Under the pieces are notes generated by a model. That model was not told where the DNA came from. It did no database searches and worked only from the letters and a program-made list of their open reading frames with translations. The position numbers and the translations under genes were made by a program. A stretch of 39,791 nucleotides of DNA, from positions 1-39,791 of the IMG/VR virus record IMGVR_UViG_3300011116_000126. One strand, 5' to 3'. This document shows, in pieces, positions 7,116 to 14,963 of this stretch. Source of the stretch: a virus. Every line of letters begins with the position of its first letter. The first letter of the stretch is position 1.

Positions 7116-7389
7116 CAGGCTTATTTCCTAACGCTATATCTGCGCAAATGGCTTGCACTCCCAGTAAAGCGTTATCTAATGACTTTGCAATCTTCATTAT
7201 TTGCGCTCTATTATCTAACGGTTTCCACGAACAAATATCTTCATAAATTTGTTGGCGAATTTGTTGTTCCAAAACAATAACGACCAATTTGGCTAAATCG
7301 GTGTGTTTTTTGTCTGGCGTTTCTAATTGCAACTGCCCATCTTTTACATGCCAGTGCGGTGATTTGCATTTTGGATTAAACAAATGCAT
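7102..7389 (-). CDS. Hypothetical early protein
   Basis: This 95-residue protein begins MHLFNPKCKSPHWHVKDG. That start has a Cys and two His that might bind metal, and the rest is a mainly helical domain. It has a near-perfect ribosome site, AAGGAGG, before the ATG, so it is likely well expressed. I do not recognise a family. Confidence 0.65.
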   Translation of the reverse strand: MHLFNPKCKSPHWHVKDGQLQLETPDKKHTDLAKLVVIVLEQQIRQQIYEDICSWKPLDNRAQIMKIAKSLDNALLGVQAICADIALGNKPDGTN

Positions 7390-7392
7390 AGA

Positions 7393-7563
7393 TTATGCCT
7401 CCTTTTTTTGCAGAATTTGTAACAGTTCTTCATAACTTTCAATCTCTGCCTTTATATAGCGTTCTATTTGCTTTTGAATAAAATCGCTACTTTGGACAAC
7501 TGTCGTTGAAGTGCCTAAATCACCAGCAATTTTATTTTCAAACCACTCTATTACATCACCCAT
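7393..7563 (-). CDS. 56-residue hypothetical protein
   Basis: A short frame runs from ATG 7563 to TAA 7393. It begins MGDVIEWFENKIAGD and ends in a charged helix, EELLQILQKKEA. The ribosome site GGGAGAGG precedes it. The start shares a base with the stop of the upstream gene (TAATG), and its own 3' end supplies the AAGGAGG of the following gene. Function unknown. Confidence 0.62.
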   Translation of the reverse strand: MGDVIEWFENKIAGDLGTSTTVVQSSDFIQKQIERYIKAEIESYEELLQILQKKEA

Positions 7564-7721
7564 TAACCTCTCCCTCTTTTATGGTCGTTAGATAAATCAA
7601 AATGGTATTCGCATATATTCTTACCCATTTTAATTTTAGTTGCAGGGTCGCCACAGATAATACAAACAATTTGTTCTTCTGCTTCTTTCTTTATATCGTT
7701 AATGGTTCTTTCTTCGGTCAT
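7563..7721 (-). CDS. 52-residue zinc-finger-like protein
   Basis: A short frame runs from ATG 7721 to TAA 7563. It contains CIICGDPATKIKMGKNICEYH, here residues 19-39, giving a CxxC and CxxH pair that should bind one zinc. The tail is basic (HKRGRG). It overlaps the replication gene by four bases (ATGA) and the next gene by TAATG. It could be a nucleic-acid-binding accessory factor, but no function can be assigned. Confidence 0.65.
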   Translation of the reverse strand: MTEERTINDIKKEAEEQIVCIICGDPATKIKMGKNICEYHFDLSNDHKRGRG

Positions 7722-8530
7722 TTGCCTTGCCTTTCTTTATACATATTTTGTGCTACTCGGTAGGCGTATGAAACTAAATCCGTTAAATCTTTACTTGCCG
7801 CTTCATCAATGGCTAATAAAGCAATACGCCCGAACCGTTTGGTCATTTGACCTATGCGCCCAATTTCTACGCTGGATAACTGTCTAGTTTGTAGTTCTGC
7901 TACATACCACGCAGTAAGTGCTATACAACCGCCTATATCGTTAGCGTTATGTAATTTATCCCATTCTTCTTCCACTAACTTAGATAAGTTCCAAGCGTTA
8001 ATGCCGTTGGCTCTAGCATCTTTTAACTTATTGCTAATAGTTTCTACGGCAAGTTTTGCGCTTTTAACTTTTACCGAAGGTAGAAGTTCTTTATTTTCTG
8101 TATTCTGTTTTATGTATTCTGTATTCTGTATTCTGTATTCTGGCTCTGTTAATAACTCGTTATCCCAATCGTCATCATTAGAACCATTATTAGTAGTGGC
8201 GTGGCGTTCTCTATAACGCTTTTGCCTTTCTCGTAGAGATTTGCGTTTTTCTTCCACTTGTTCTTTGCTAGTTTGATGCGCCAAATAATCGTGGATTTGA
8301 AATCCATTATTAGGCAAATCTTCTAGCCATAAACCAGCGTTAGAAAGTTCTACAAGTATTGCCATATCGTTATTCACCATACGGCTAGCAACTATCATTG
8401 GGATAAATCCATCGGTTAAATATCTACCCGAATAACATAACCCTTCAATATGTGTGCGGAAGGCTTTATCTGATAACCCAATTACTTTTGGGTGGTCAGC
8501 AAATGCATCATCTATTTTTATCCACGCCAT
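7718..8530 (-). CDS. Replisome-organiser-like replication initiation protein
   Basis: This protein has 270 residues. The N-terminus, MAWIKIDDAFADHPKVIGLS followed by a winged-helix pattern, is the typical start of phage replisome organisers and DnaD-like initiators, which bind the origin and load the host helicase. A low-complexity hydrophilic linker (about 110-150) is encoded partly by a tandem heptamer array. The C-terminal half is helical. The neighbours are Cas4-like, Bet and RusA genes, consistent with a replication/recombination module. In lambda and lactococcal phages the origin lies inside such a gene. Confidence 0.72.
   Translation of the reverse strand: MAWIKIDDAFADHPKVIGLSDKAFRTHIEGLCYSGRYLTDGFIPMIVASRMVNNDMAILVELSNAGLWLEDLPNNGFQIHDYLAHQTSKEQVEEKRKSLRERQKRYRERHATTNNGSNDDDWDNELLTEPEYRIQNTEYIKQNTENKELLPSVKVKSAKLAVETISNKLKDARANGINAWNLSKLVEEEWDKLHNANDIGGCIALTAWYVAELQTRQLSSVEIGRIGQMTKRFGRIALLAIDEAASKDLTDLVSYAYRVAQNMYKERQGK
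8094..8142. repeat. TATTCTG heptamer array inside the replication gene (possible iterons)
   Basis: Seven consecutive 7-base units lie in register. Five are perfect TATTCTG (8101-8107, 8115-8121, 8122-8128, 8129-8135 and 8136-8142), and two are degenerate (8094-8100 and 8108-8114). In protein they give the repeated text Q-N-T-E. Short direct repeats inside a replication initiator gene are a classical origin layout, but simple slippage would look the same. Confidence 0.6.
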
Positions 8531-9447
8531 TATTTGATAGTCAATCTCATAGTTGGTTCGCCTTGTTTCTTTGGAACTTCACCCATAACTGCTTTAACGG
8601 CTTCTTCATCTACGGAACTGCGACCTGCCACTTCCGACCATTGAACTTTGTTGCCGTTGGGTGTAACTCCATTTATGCCTTCTAAGTAGGCTTTAATGCC
8701 ATCTCTTTCGGCTTCTAACTCTTTTATATCTTCCGAAATAACTAGATATTTTTCAATAGCACCTACGGTTTGATTATCCGTAATAGTTATCTCGGCTTTT
8801 TCTTTTCCCTTGCCACCACAATTCTCGCCATAATACGAGCAGTAGAACTTACAGAATTGAGCCGCATATCTTTCTGGTTCTGGCGCCGTTTCCATAGCCT
8901 GAACTTCACGCAACCACCCTAACCCTTCTAAGGCAATAGCCTCGTTATATTCTTCTGTGTGCATTTTTATATTACGCTCATCACCATCTCTAGGAATACC
9001 AACCAGTGTTACAGTTTTTGGTTCGTGTTCGTTTTTAGATAACAAATAAGCGTATAACTGAACTTGTGTGCGTTGTTGTTTGCTTGGAAAGTAAGAAAGA
9101 TTTTTCATCTTTGTAGTTTTCCAATCTATAACTGCACCCACACTTGGTATGTATAAATCAATATGACCTTTCAATCCGTCATATTCAACTTCTTCCTCTA
9201 ACCAATAATCGCCCCAGTTGGCGGCATTATCTTTCACTAATGCTTCTTCAATCATTTTATGGATTGCAGTTCCCATTAGTGCTGGTAGTTTGAGAGTTTC
9301 ATTTGTCTTTGGTGCGTTTTGAATTTGTAACCAAACCTGCTTACGACAACCACCAATTTGGGAAACCCCAATCTGTTTTTGTTGTGAGCGTTCTCGGTTA
9401 TTATCGTAAGTTGTTAATGCCTTCATTAACATTTCATCTATTTGCAT
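8530..9447 (-). CDS. Cas4/RecB-like iron-sulphur exonuclease
   Basis: This is a 305-residue PD-(D/E)XK nuclease. The motifs are His 63 (GTAIHKMIEE), Asp 97 (GHIDLY), Asp 108-Lys 110 (IDWKTT) and QVQLYAYLL (about 128-136). Cysteines at 34, 199, 203 and 210 (CKFYCSYYGENC) match the four ligands of the Cas4/AddB 4Fe-4S cluster. It would resect DNA ends to give ssDNA for the Bet annealing protein. No CRISPR array or other cas gene is present. The leader is AGAAAGGGACAAAATG. Confidence 0.88.
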   Translation of the reverse strand: MQIDEMLMKALTTYDNNRERSQQKQIGVSQIGGCRKQVWLQIQNAPKTNETLKLPALMGTAIHKMIEEALVKDNAANWGDYWLEEEVEYDGLKGHIDLYIPSVGAVIDWKTTKMKNLSYFPSKQQRTQVQLYAYLLSKNEHEPKTVTLVGIPRDGDERNIKMHTEEYNEAIALEGLGWLREVQAMETAPEPERYAAQFCKFYCSYYGENCGGKGKEKAEITITDNQTVGAIEKYLVISEDIKELEAERDGIKAYLEGINGVTPNGNKVQWSEVAGRSSVDEEAVKAVMGEVPKKQGEPTMRLTIK

Positions 9448-9459
9448 TTTGTCCCTTTC

Positions 9460-10011
9460 TTACTTGGTTAATCTTGCTATTAAAGCAAGTAGTTGATTTA
9501 TGAGCCTTTTTATTTCTATCTTCCACTCTGAAACCATAACGGAGTTATTTATTGCCGTAGTTGTGGTTACAGTTTTAGTATCTTGTGTTGTGGCGGTTTG
9601 TGTATCTAATTGCGCCGTTGTATTTGTTGATTGAATTGTGTTACCAGTATTTGAATTAGTAGTTGAAGAAGATACTGCCGTTGCAGTTTCAATTACTGTT
9701 GGTGTTATTACGGTAGTTGTTTCAATATTTATTATTGGTTTTGGATAAACAATAATTTCTATTTTATCGCAATAAACAAACCAAGTATCATCAGAACGGT
9801 CAGCCGTAAAATTCATATTTACGCCAAAACCTTTACCCGAACCTTCGGGGCAAGTATGCAATTTGAATAAATCAGTTGCTTCCCATTGTGATTGTGTTAT
9901 GCCGGGCTGACTTGTAATGCGAGTGCCACTTATTTCATTAGCAAATGCTGGTGTGCTTGCAAAAACAACTGCTGACCCCACAAGTGCTATTTGTAATTTA
10001 TTTGCCTTCAT
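9460..10011 (-). CDS. Secreted Thr/Ser-rich protein of unknown function
   Basis: This protein has 183 residues. The signal peptide has a basic start (MKANK), a hydrophobic core and a likely cleavage after AFA. The mature region contains two Cys (HTCPEG and VYCDK) that could form a disulphide, then a Thr/Ser/Asn-rich linker of about 75 residues. It ends in a helix, WKIEIKRLINQLLALIARL, that is amphipathic or weakly hydrophobic. This layout fits an exported protein that spans or sticks to the envelope. It may protect against superinfection or alter the cell surface (inference). Confidence 0.7.
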   Translation of the reverse strand: MKANKLQIALVGSAVVFASTPAFANEISGTRITSQPGITQSQWEATDLFKLHTCPEGSGKGFGVNMNFTADRSDDTWFVYCDKIEIIVYPKPIINIETTTVITPTVIETATAVSSSTTNSNTGNTIQSTNTTAQLDTQTATTQDTKTVTTTTAINNSVMVSEWKIEIKRLINQLLALIARLTK

Positions 10012-10023
10012 TTTGTCCCTTTC

Positions 10024-10362
10024 TTACATTTCTAATGAAGCCCTAACGGAAGTTCCGATAGAGCGTGCTATATCTACTTGCGTTCTAATTCTTGTGGCGT
10101 TAGCACGAGCCGCTTTGACCGTTGCTTCTGCCACATTTAACGCTTCGTATTTGTCCTTACAGATTAACAACGCTTGGTCTTGAACATCTTGAACTCGGAA
10201 CTTTTCCCCAGCAAAAGATAAGCGTGCTTGTGCTATTGCAATCTCATAACTTGCTTTAGCGGTGTGATATTTATATTCTGCACTTTCTAAAAATTGATGG
10301 CTTTCATCAACTTCTTTACTAAGTGCAACTAATCTATTTTCTATACCCTGTGGAGTTACCAT
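10024..10362 (-). CDS. Helical coiled-coil phage protein
   Basis: This is a 112-residue, almost all-helical protein (ALSKEVDESHQFLESAEYKY, then AVEATVKAARANATRIR-like charged heptads). I chose ATG 10362 because AAAGGAAAGG lies six bases upstream; the ATG at 10383 would place that ribosome site inside the gene. Similar helical proteins occur near recombination genes in other phages. No function can be assigned. Confidence 0.7.
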   Translation of the reverse strand: MVTPQGIENRLVALSKEVDESHQFLESAEYKYHTAKASYEIAIAQARLSFAGEKFRVQDVQDQALLICKDKYEALNVAEATVKAARANATRIRTQVDIARSIGTSVRASLEM

Positions 10363-10474
10363 TAAACCTTTCCTTTCCCTCATTACCGCAAACTGAACAT
10401 TGCGCTATTGGAGTTGGTTTCCAATTAGCGCAATACCAGCAACGGAAAGGCTCGTTAGAGTTCTGTTCTTGCAT
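10334..10474 (-). CDS. 46-residue double-CxxC zinc-ribbon protein
   Basis: A short frame from ATG 10474 to TAG 10334 starts MQEQNSNEPF. It has CWYC and CSVC pairs 13 residues apart, the spacing of a zinc ribbon (CANWKPTPIAQC between). It overlaps the upstream gene by 20 bases and the next gene by 29, and has no strong ribosome site. The paired cysteines are the main evidence. It may bind DNA, RNA or a protein partner. Confidence 0.5.
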   Translation of the reverse strand: MQEQNSNEPFRCWYCANWKPTPIAQCSVCGNEGKERFNGNSTGYRK

Positions 10475-10685
10475 TATTGGCTATACCCACAACAATTATG
10501 AGTGCCTCATCTTCCGTGAAACCAGCCAAAACCAAATTCCCATAGAGTTCAAATAACTTATCTATGGAAACATTTAACAATGGCTTATCGTCAAATGTTT
10601 TATGTTTAACAGTAATGGTTGTTGATTTTGTAGTTTTAATATTGGATAGAAAATCTAACCAATCTTTTGTTATATCTTGCGCCAT
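10455..10685 (-). CDS. Hypothetical 76-residue protein
   Basis: The first half is polar, with a Lys/Thr-rich strand. The second half (LFELYGNLVLAGFTEDEALIIV) is a helix pair with a T-E-D-E-A turn, reminiscent of small UBA-like or helical adaptor folds. It is coupled to the previous gene by TAATG at 10685. It lies just downstream of bet and a conserved small gene. Function unknown. Confidence 0.6.
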   Translation of the reverse strand: MAQDITKDWLDFLSNIKTTKSTTITVKHKTFDDKPLLNVSIDKLFELYGNLVLAGFTEDEALIIVVGIANNARTEL

Positions 10686-11008
10686 TATTTGCTCCTTATT
10701 GTTCTTAGTTCAAACACTTTTTCCCATTGTGGGTTTTCAGTAATTAATAATCGTGCGTAATACGGTGCATAATTATTATTTATTTTGAAATCAGAGTTAG
10801 GGTCGTCTGTTTCCATATAGTAATTCCAGCGTAAAACTTCAAATAGCATATTTATGCCTACTCGTTTTCTACCCCGATTTACCATTTCAGCCGTCATAGA
10901 TTTCAATGCCAAATACACCTGCGGATTGCGACTATGGAACTGTTCAAATCGTTCCGCAGGTGTAAGTTCGGTAGAGAAATCAAGTTCCATAAGGAATTGA
11001 TTAGCCAT
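10685..11008 (-). CDS. Conserved phage protein downstream of bet
   Basis: This is a 107-residue protein from ATG 11008, which overlaps the end of bet by eight bases; the frame is open further upstream. It includes the phrases RGRKRVGINMLFEVLRWNYY and INNNYAPYYARLL, which I recognise as a common phage/prophage hypothetical family, but its function is not known to me. A link with recombination is suggested only by position. Confidence 0.7.
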   Translation of the reverse strand: MANQFLMELDFSTELTPAERFEQFHSRNPQVYLALKSMTAEMVNRGRKRVGINMLFEVLRWNYYMETDDPNSDFKINNNYAPYYARLLITENPQWEKVFELRTIRSK

Positions 11009-11789
11009 TATTTTCAAGAACCGTTCTGCGAGCCATAATCTCTTTACGGAGTGTTGTTGGCTCATCATTATCAGTTGGTTTGAACTCTAAGTCCAAAACG
11101 GTTTTATATGCGTTAAAACTTTCACGCAATTCTTCAATCGTTTTGTGCTTATCTATTTCATCAAGAACTGCACGCAATTCAGGAGTTTGATTGGCTTCTG
11201 CCTCTTGAACTACTGGTTTAAGTTCAACCATAGTTTTAATTGCTGGAATAGGAGTATCTGCCTGTTCCATTTCTTCTGCGGCATATATTCCTGATAGGTC
11301 ATTAGGAAATGCCTTACGGAGTGCTAATGCTTCTGCGCATTTGGCAATCATTGTGTCTGGCATTTTTTTCCATATGGGCGAACCAGCGTTATAACTATCA
11401 AACTTTGCCACGCCCCATGCTGGTTCTGTCCAACCTTTGCGCCAAACACCAACTTTGGCGGCAACTGGTGGAGTTTTTTCTAACCAAACATCTGTCCAAG
11501 TGCCATCTTCTCCACACCAATACGGACCCGATTGTCCAGCATATTCGCCTGAGCGTTGTGCAACTATTCGTAAGCCATCAATAGATGCTTGAATGGTGAA
11601 ACGACCACCTCTTTCAATCATGTATATCTGCCTAGCAAATGGGTCTAACCCAGTGCGTTGTGAGTAATGAAGAAATACGGCTAGTTCTGCTTTAGGTGCA
11701 TTTGCTAGCCCTATTTGTTTAAGTGCCGCAAGTTGTTGGTCAGACCAAAAACTTTGCTCACTATTTAGTGCGAGTGCTGAGTTGTTCAT
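11001..11789 (-). CDS. bet: Bet-type single-strand annealing recombinase
   Basis: This 262-residue protein is in the lambda Red-beta/Bet (RecT-related) family. Family phrases include YSQRTGLDPFARQIYMI, IQASIDGLRIVAQRSGEYAG and the C-terminal end of the core, MIAKCAEALALRKAFP. The region after about residue 170 is an acidic, helical tail. It anneals complementary ssDNA, together with SSB and an exonuclease, here most likely the Cas4-like protein encoded at 8530-9447. Its leader is AGAAAGGGACATAAATG. Confidence 0.93.
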   Translation of the reverse strand: MNNSALALNSEQSFWSDQQLAALKQIGLANAPKAELAVFLHYSQRTGLDPFARQIYMIERGGRFTIQASIDGLRIVAQRSGEYAGQSGPYWCGEDGTWTDVWLEKTPPVAAKVGVWRKGWTEPAWGVAKFDSYNAGSPIWKKMPDTMIAKCAEALALRKAFPNDLSGIYAAEEMEQADTPIPAIKTMVELKPVVQEAEANQTPELRAVLDEIDKHKTIEELRESFNAYKTVLDLEFKPTDNDEPTTLRKEIMARRTVLENNG

Positions 11790-11952
11790 TTATGTCCCTT
11801 TCTAGGTTATTGAACTCAAAATAAAGTCTGCCTGTTGTAATGCCTTCGTCTAGAACGCTGGCAATCTCACGCAGAACTGGTGAATTGTGAATACTTGCCA
11901 AAACGGTAAGTTCCACAATCCATTCTCTAGTGGTATTTATATCTACCGCCAT
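11761..11952 (-). CDS. Hypothetical 63-residue protein
   Basis: This is a small, mainly helical protein (TTREWIVELTVLASIHN, then an acidic C-terminal half). AGAAGG lies six bases before the ATG. It overlaps the start of bet by 29 bases, so the two may be co-translated. Function unknown. Confidence 0.62.
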   Translation of the reverse strand: MAVDINTTREWIVELTVLASIHNSPVLREIASVLDEGITTGRLYFEFNNLERDINEQLSTRTK

Positions 11953-11954
11953 TT

Positions 11955-12152
11955 TTAACCTTCTTTCTTTTCTCTTGCTATACGCAAACGCAGTAATTGT
12001 GGTTCTAGTTGTGCGGCAGTAAGAGCATCAATAATTAACTCTTCCGCCTTTTCTTTGATTTCTGCGTTGCGTTCTTTGGTAGTCTGCTTTTCAATTCCAG
12101 TTTTATATGGAATTTCCACGCTAACTACCGCTTTTACCGTTGTTTTTGCCAT
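11955..12152 (-). CDS. Hypothetical 65-residue protein
   Basis: It begins with a beta strand (TTVKAVVSVEIPY) and ends in charged helices (ERNAEIKEKAEELIIDAL). AGGAAGG precedes the ATG. It is separated by two bases from the next gene. I recognise no family. Confidence 0.62.
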   Translation of the reverse strand: MAKTTVKAVVSVEIPYKTGIEKQTTKERNAEIKEKAEELIIDALTAAQLEPQLLRLRIAREKKEG

Positions 12153-12212
12153 GTGTTGCCTTCCTGTATATCTGCGCCTTGTTGCGCAAATGTCTTTGTA
12201 TTAAACAAATGC

Positions 12213-12446
12213 CTAAAACCATGCAACTTTGCACTCGGTTGAAGTAGCATTTGGTCGTAAATCGCAATCAATATAAAAATGAGTTGCGAATAAGTGAAGA
12301 AAAAAGCCAACGACAATTGCCAATACAAATACAACTCGTTTGCCACGAATAGTTAGTTTGTTTGGATTACCGTTGGCTTTAATTAAATAAAGAACCATTG
12401 CCCCGAAGAATAGGGAAAATAAAACGCCTAATAAAGTGTTTATCAT
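12213..12446 (-). CDS. Small two-helix membrane protein
   Basis: This is a 77-residue protein with hydrophobic segments at about residues 3-22 and 38-57, separated by a basic loop (NKLTIRGKR). Two Cys follow in the C-terminal tail. TGGAGG lies upstream of the ATG. It is distant from the lysis genes, so it might be an early membrane protein affecting the host envelope or superinfection (inference). About 60 bases between it and the next gene hold no convincing frame. Confidence 0.65.
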   Translation of the reverse strand: MINTLLGVLFSLFFGAMVLYLIKANGNPNKLTIRGKRVVFVLAIVVGFFLHLFATHFYIDCDLRPNATSTECKVAWF

Positions 12447-12561
12447 TTGGGTTTGCCTCCATTATTTATTGTAGTTGTGTTAGATATTTTGTCCAGTATT
12501 TATTAAGTGCAAGTCGTTTCTACTTGTTAGGCTTAACAAAATTAAAACGATTTAAAGAACG

Positions 12562-12623
12562 GTAGGCGGTTTAGCACTTATGGGTAATACTTATCTATAC
12601 CCACTTGCCACTAAACCGCCTAC
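12562..12623. terminator. Nested 13-bp hairpin downstream of the DUF932 gene
   Basis: GTAGGCGGTTTAG (12562-12574) pairs perfectly with 12611-12623. An inner stem TGGGTA/TACCCA (12581-12586 with 12598-12603) sits in the loop. It lies 15 bases after the end of the 12638-13648 gene, in a gap of about 190 bases that otherwise shows no gene. There is no T-run on either side, so it may end or process transcripts rather than act as a classical terminator. It shares sequence with the hairpins at 14466 and 15752. Confidence 0.6.
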
Positions 12624-12637
12624 AACGAACCTATGAC

Positions 12638-13648
12638 TTATAGGAGATTAAGAACTTTGTTCTTGAAGTTATCTCCTGCGCCTGTAACAATTCTGATAGC
12701 CCTAGCAGTTTCAGGGTTTTTGTCCCTAATAGGCTTAGCCCAATCAGAATATTCAGTAAAGGCGTTATATGCCGCCCACTTAGTTTTGGCGATATTTGCT
12801 TGTGTTGGTGCTTTCCATAGACCGTTAAGAGTTCCACGAGCCGTTTCCGCTAAGTTGCGTGCTCTTGGACTTTCTTCATCAATAGGAAATACCGTTTCTA
12901 CTAATGAATAGAACTCTTTGTCCGTCATTGGCTGACTTAGTAATAACTCGGCTTTCTTTTCAAATTCTTCTGCATATTTGAAAGTAATACCAAGCGTTTC
13001 ACGAGCCGCCTGAATTTTGCCATTAACCTTTGGAGTATGGCGTAATGTATAACTGGACTTAGCATTATTAATAGCCGCAGTTAATGTGTTTTGGCAGACC
13101 ACTCTAATAGGAGTAACCATCACAGTAAATGATGATGTGCCGTCATGTGTATTCCACGCCATTAAATACAAATCAATATTGTCCACTTTACCGATTTGTA
13201 AGCCTTCTGGCATTTTCATAGTCATAAATACTTTACGACCATTATCAATAGAACCAGCAGTTTCAAATACTGCGCCACTTTCGTCAGCGACATTATTTAG
13301 AAACTCAAATGCTTCTAGATTTTGAACTGGTGTGTATCGGTTACCAACAACGCCAAGTGCCTCTGCTTTGCTGGTTTTTGGGTGATAACGGTATGTCATG
13401 AATTTATCTTTGTAGATAATTTCTTCCATAGAGTTTTCTACCATTGCGTTGCCATTATTGAACATGGGAACCATTGTTGAAACTGGTTCTTCTGATTTAA
13501 TAACTTGCCAATCAAGTTGCGCAGTTTTAAGCGCATCTTGGGCAGTTAGTGCGTCTGCGGTAACCGTGCCAAGTTTATGCCACGCTACCTCTCTTGCAGT
13601 AAAGAAGGCGGTTGTGCCATCTTCAAACTGCTCTAGATTATGTGCCAT
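12638..13648 (-). CDS. DUF932 phage/plasmid-like protein
   Basis: This is a 336-residue protein of the DUF932 family (phage/plasmid-like protein TIGR03299). Telling phrases are MAHNLEQFEDGTTAFFTARE at the start, WHKLGTV, VGNRYTPVQNLEAFEFL and PIRVVCQNTLTAAI. The family is widespread in phages and plasmids, and its biochemical role is not established. It begins a run of three coupled genes: the upstream gene's stop overlaps its start at 13648. Confidence 0.9.
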   Translation of the reverse strand: MAHNLEQFEDGTTAFFTAREVAWHKLGTVTADALTAQDALKTAQLDWQVIKSEEPVSTMVPMFNNGNAMVENSMEEIIYKDKFMTYRYHPKTSKAEALGVVGNRYTPVQNLEAFEFLNNVADESGAVFETAGSIDNGRKVFMTMKMPEGLQIGKVDNIDLYLMAWNTHDGTSSFTVMVTPIRVVCQNTLTAAINNAKSSYTLRHTPKVNGKIQAARETLGITFKYAEEFEKKAELLLSQPMTDKEFYSLVETVFPIDEESPRARNLAETARGTLNGLWKAPTQANIAKTKWAAYNAFTEYSDWAKPIRDKNPETARAIRIVTGAGDNFKNKVLNLL

Positions 13649-13899
13649 TATATTGTTGCCCCTTCTGTTGTTAGTTGTTTATTTAACTCGTCAGCCATAC
13701 TTTGCGCAATTGCGTAAGTATCTCCAACGAATGCTGGTGGTGGAACTTGAACTGTTGTTCTAGTCCATCTTTGCTCGTTATACCACTTACTCCAAGCGGA
13801 GAAACGAATAACGATATGTTGATGTGATAGCACGAAACCTTTAGATAAACAGGCATCGTGAAAGTGTCCGCCCGGACTTGTAGTTATAAAGTAATCCAT
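13648..13899 (-). CDS. Hypothetical 83-residue protein
   Basis: This is a small protein with a His-rich first half (PGGHFHDACLSKGF ... SHQHIVIRF) and a Trp-rich middle. It has AGAAGG before the ATG and TAATG coupling to the DUF932 gene. Its constant position just before DUF932 may mean a functional link, but I do not recognise it. Confidence 0.65.
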   Translation of the reverse strand: MDYFITTSPGGHFHDACLSKGFVLSHQHIVIRFSAWSKWYNEQRWTRTTVQVPPPAFVGDTYAIAQSMADELNKQLTTEGATI

Positions 13900-13930
13900 T
13901 TATTAGCCTTCTTTCTGTTAGTGGGTTGGA

Positions 13931-14407
13931 TTATGCTTCTTCAACTTCAAAATCAGTTACATCAATTGACTCTGATGTTTCTTCAACATCATCATTTGAA
14001 ATTGATGAAGAAATATTGATGCTGAAATCGCTTTCGTCAATATCGTTATCTTCAAAGTCAAGTGGAACTTCAAATTCATATTCGCACGCAACTGTGAATT
14101 TAACTTTCATTGTTTTGGTAAGTGAGATATTAAGTTCCTCTGCCAACTCTTTAAGGTCGTCAGTTGAAATATCGTCATCTTTAACATGTTGTGTAATAAA
14201 CTCTGAAATAGAGTTATAAAGATTTAGATATTTGGATTGGTTTTCAGTAGCACGAATACGGTTTTCGTTGCACTGTTTTTGGTAATAGTCCTTTTCATCA
14301 AGTAATCGTTGAATTTCTTTAACGATTTCATTTGCAGGTAAATCTTTTACTACGCTTTCTGCAATTGATTGATTAGAAGGTGTTTCAGTTGTATTTTCTG
14401 TTGTCAT
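13931..14407 (-). CDS. Acidic phage protein
   Basis: This 158-residue protein starts at ATG 14407, after AAGGGACAAAAA; an upstream ATG at 14443 lacks that site. It has a Thr/Glu-rich head, a coiled-coil middle (RLLDEKDYYQKQC), and a beta-rich, very acidic C-terminal half with the phrase KFTVACEYEFEVPLDFED. It is highly negatively charged, as are DNA-mimic and assembly proteins, but no specific function can be claimed. Confidence 0.7.
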   Translation of the reverse strand: MTTENTTETPSNQSIAESVVKDLPANEIVKEIQRLLDEKDYYQKQCNENRIRATENQSKYLNLYNSISEFITQHVKDDDISTDDLKELAEELNISLTKTMKVKFTVACEYEFEVPLDFEDNDIDESDFSINISSSISNDDVEETSESIDVTDFEVEEA

Positions 14408-14465
14408 TTTTTGTCCCTTATTTGTTTTGTTGATGAGGCTCATCAGTAGTGCCGTTTAGCACTAG

Positions 14466-14511
14466 ATAGCACTTACGGAATTAAAAAACTGCTGACTTCC
14501 GCAAGTGCTAT
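14466..14511. terminator. 15-bp hairpin between two early genes
   Basis: ATAGCACTTACGGAA (14466-14480) pairs with 14497-14511 with a single mismatch. On the minus strand the loop contains TTTTTT. It follows the 14518-14742 gene by six bases in the direction of transcription. The core GCACTTAC is shared with the hairpin at 15752, and GCACTTA with that at 12562. Confidence 0.6.
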
Positions 14512-14517
14512 TTCGCC

Positions 14518-14742
14518 TTATAAATGAGATTTATGTATGGCGTATTGTCCTAACTTGTTACCACTAACTATTAGTTGGTCAGCCACTTTCATAGCCATTT
14601 CAATATTTTGGGAATTAATTGATTTATTAAATAACTCACTTGCTAAATCAATAAATGCCAAATCAGCGTCAATATCCAAAACTGGTTGTATCTCTGGACA
14701 TTGTGGACATTCTGTATTACGGAATAAAATTACTTTACCCAT
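14518..14742 (-). CDS. Glutaredoxin-like CPxC protein
   Basis: This is a 74-residue protein from ATG 14742, which shares its first base with the previous stop (TAATG). It begins MGKVILFRNTECPQCPEIQP: a beta strand followed by a CPxC active-site motif at the start of a helix, as in glutaredoxin/NrdH. It then has LAFIDLAS, the next strand. The second half is helical and less like a redoxin. It may act in redox control, but with no ribonucleotide reductase in the genome its partner is unknown. An alternative is a metal-binding protein. Confidence 0.5.
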   Translation of the reverse strand: MGKVILFRNTECPQCPEIQPVLDIDADLAFIDLASELFNKSINSQNIEMAMKVADQLIVSGNKLGQYAIHKSHL

Positions 14743-14963
14743 TACAGATGCCTTACTGTTACCCATTTGCGAGTCGTTGCTACTAAATTATCGTAATCAC
14801 CCGACATGCTATCCATTGTGTATTGGGTAATTTCTTCTTTAGATGCGCCAGCATTTTGTAAAGCACGCTTTACTTTTGCCATGATTGCAAATGCGTTACC
14901 GTCAGGACCATCAAAATCAATACCAACGGTAACTTTATATTTTGGTGTGCTTGTGTTAGTCAT
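14742..14963 (-). CDS. Small conserved phage protein
   Basis: This is a 73-residue protein with the phrases KVTVGIDFDGPDGNAFAIM and KRALQNAGASKEEI, a common small phage family with an alpha/beta pattern. I know of no assigned function. It starts at ATG 14963, which abuts the stop of the upstream gene, and is coupled to the CPxC gene downstream. Confidence 0.7.
   Translation of the reverse strand: MTNTSTPKYKVTVGIDFDGPDGNAFAIMAKVKRALQNAGASKEEITQYTMDSMSGDYDNLVATTRKWVTVRHL

Noticed and set aside
8094-8142. CRISPR array
   Set aside because: Units are 7 bases with no spacers, and no cas1/cas2 is present. The Cas4-like gene is a recombination exonuclease in this setting.
12153-12222. A 33-codon minus-strand frame before the 65-residue gene
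   Set aside because: No ribosome site, basic low-information sequence, and it overlaps the next gene in another frame.
12134-12346. 70-residue minus-strand frame
   Set aside because: It overlaps the two-helix membrane gene in another frame and has no ribosome site.
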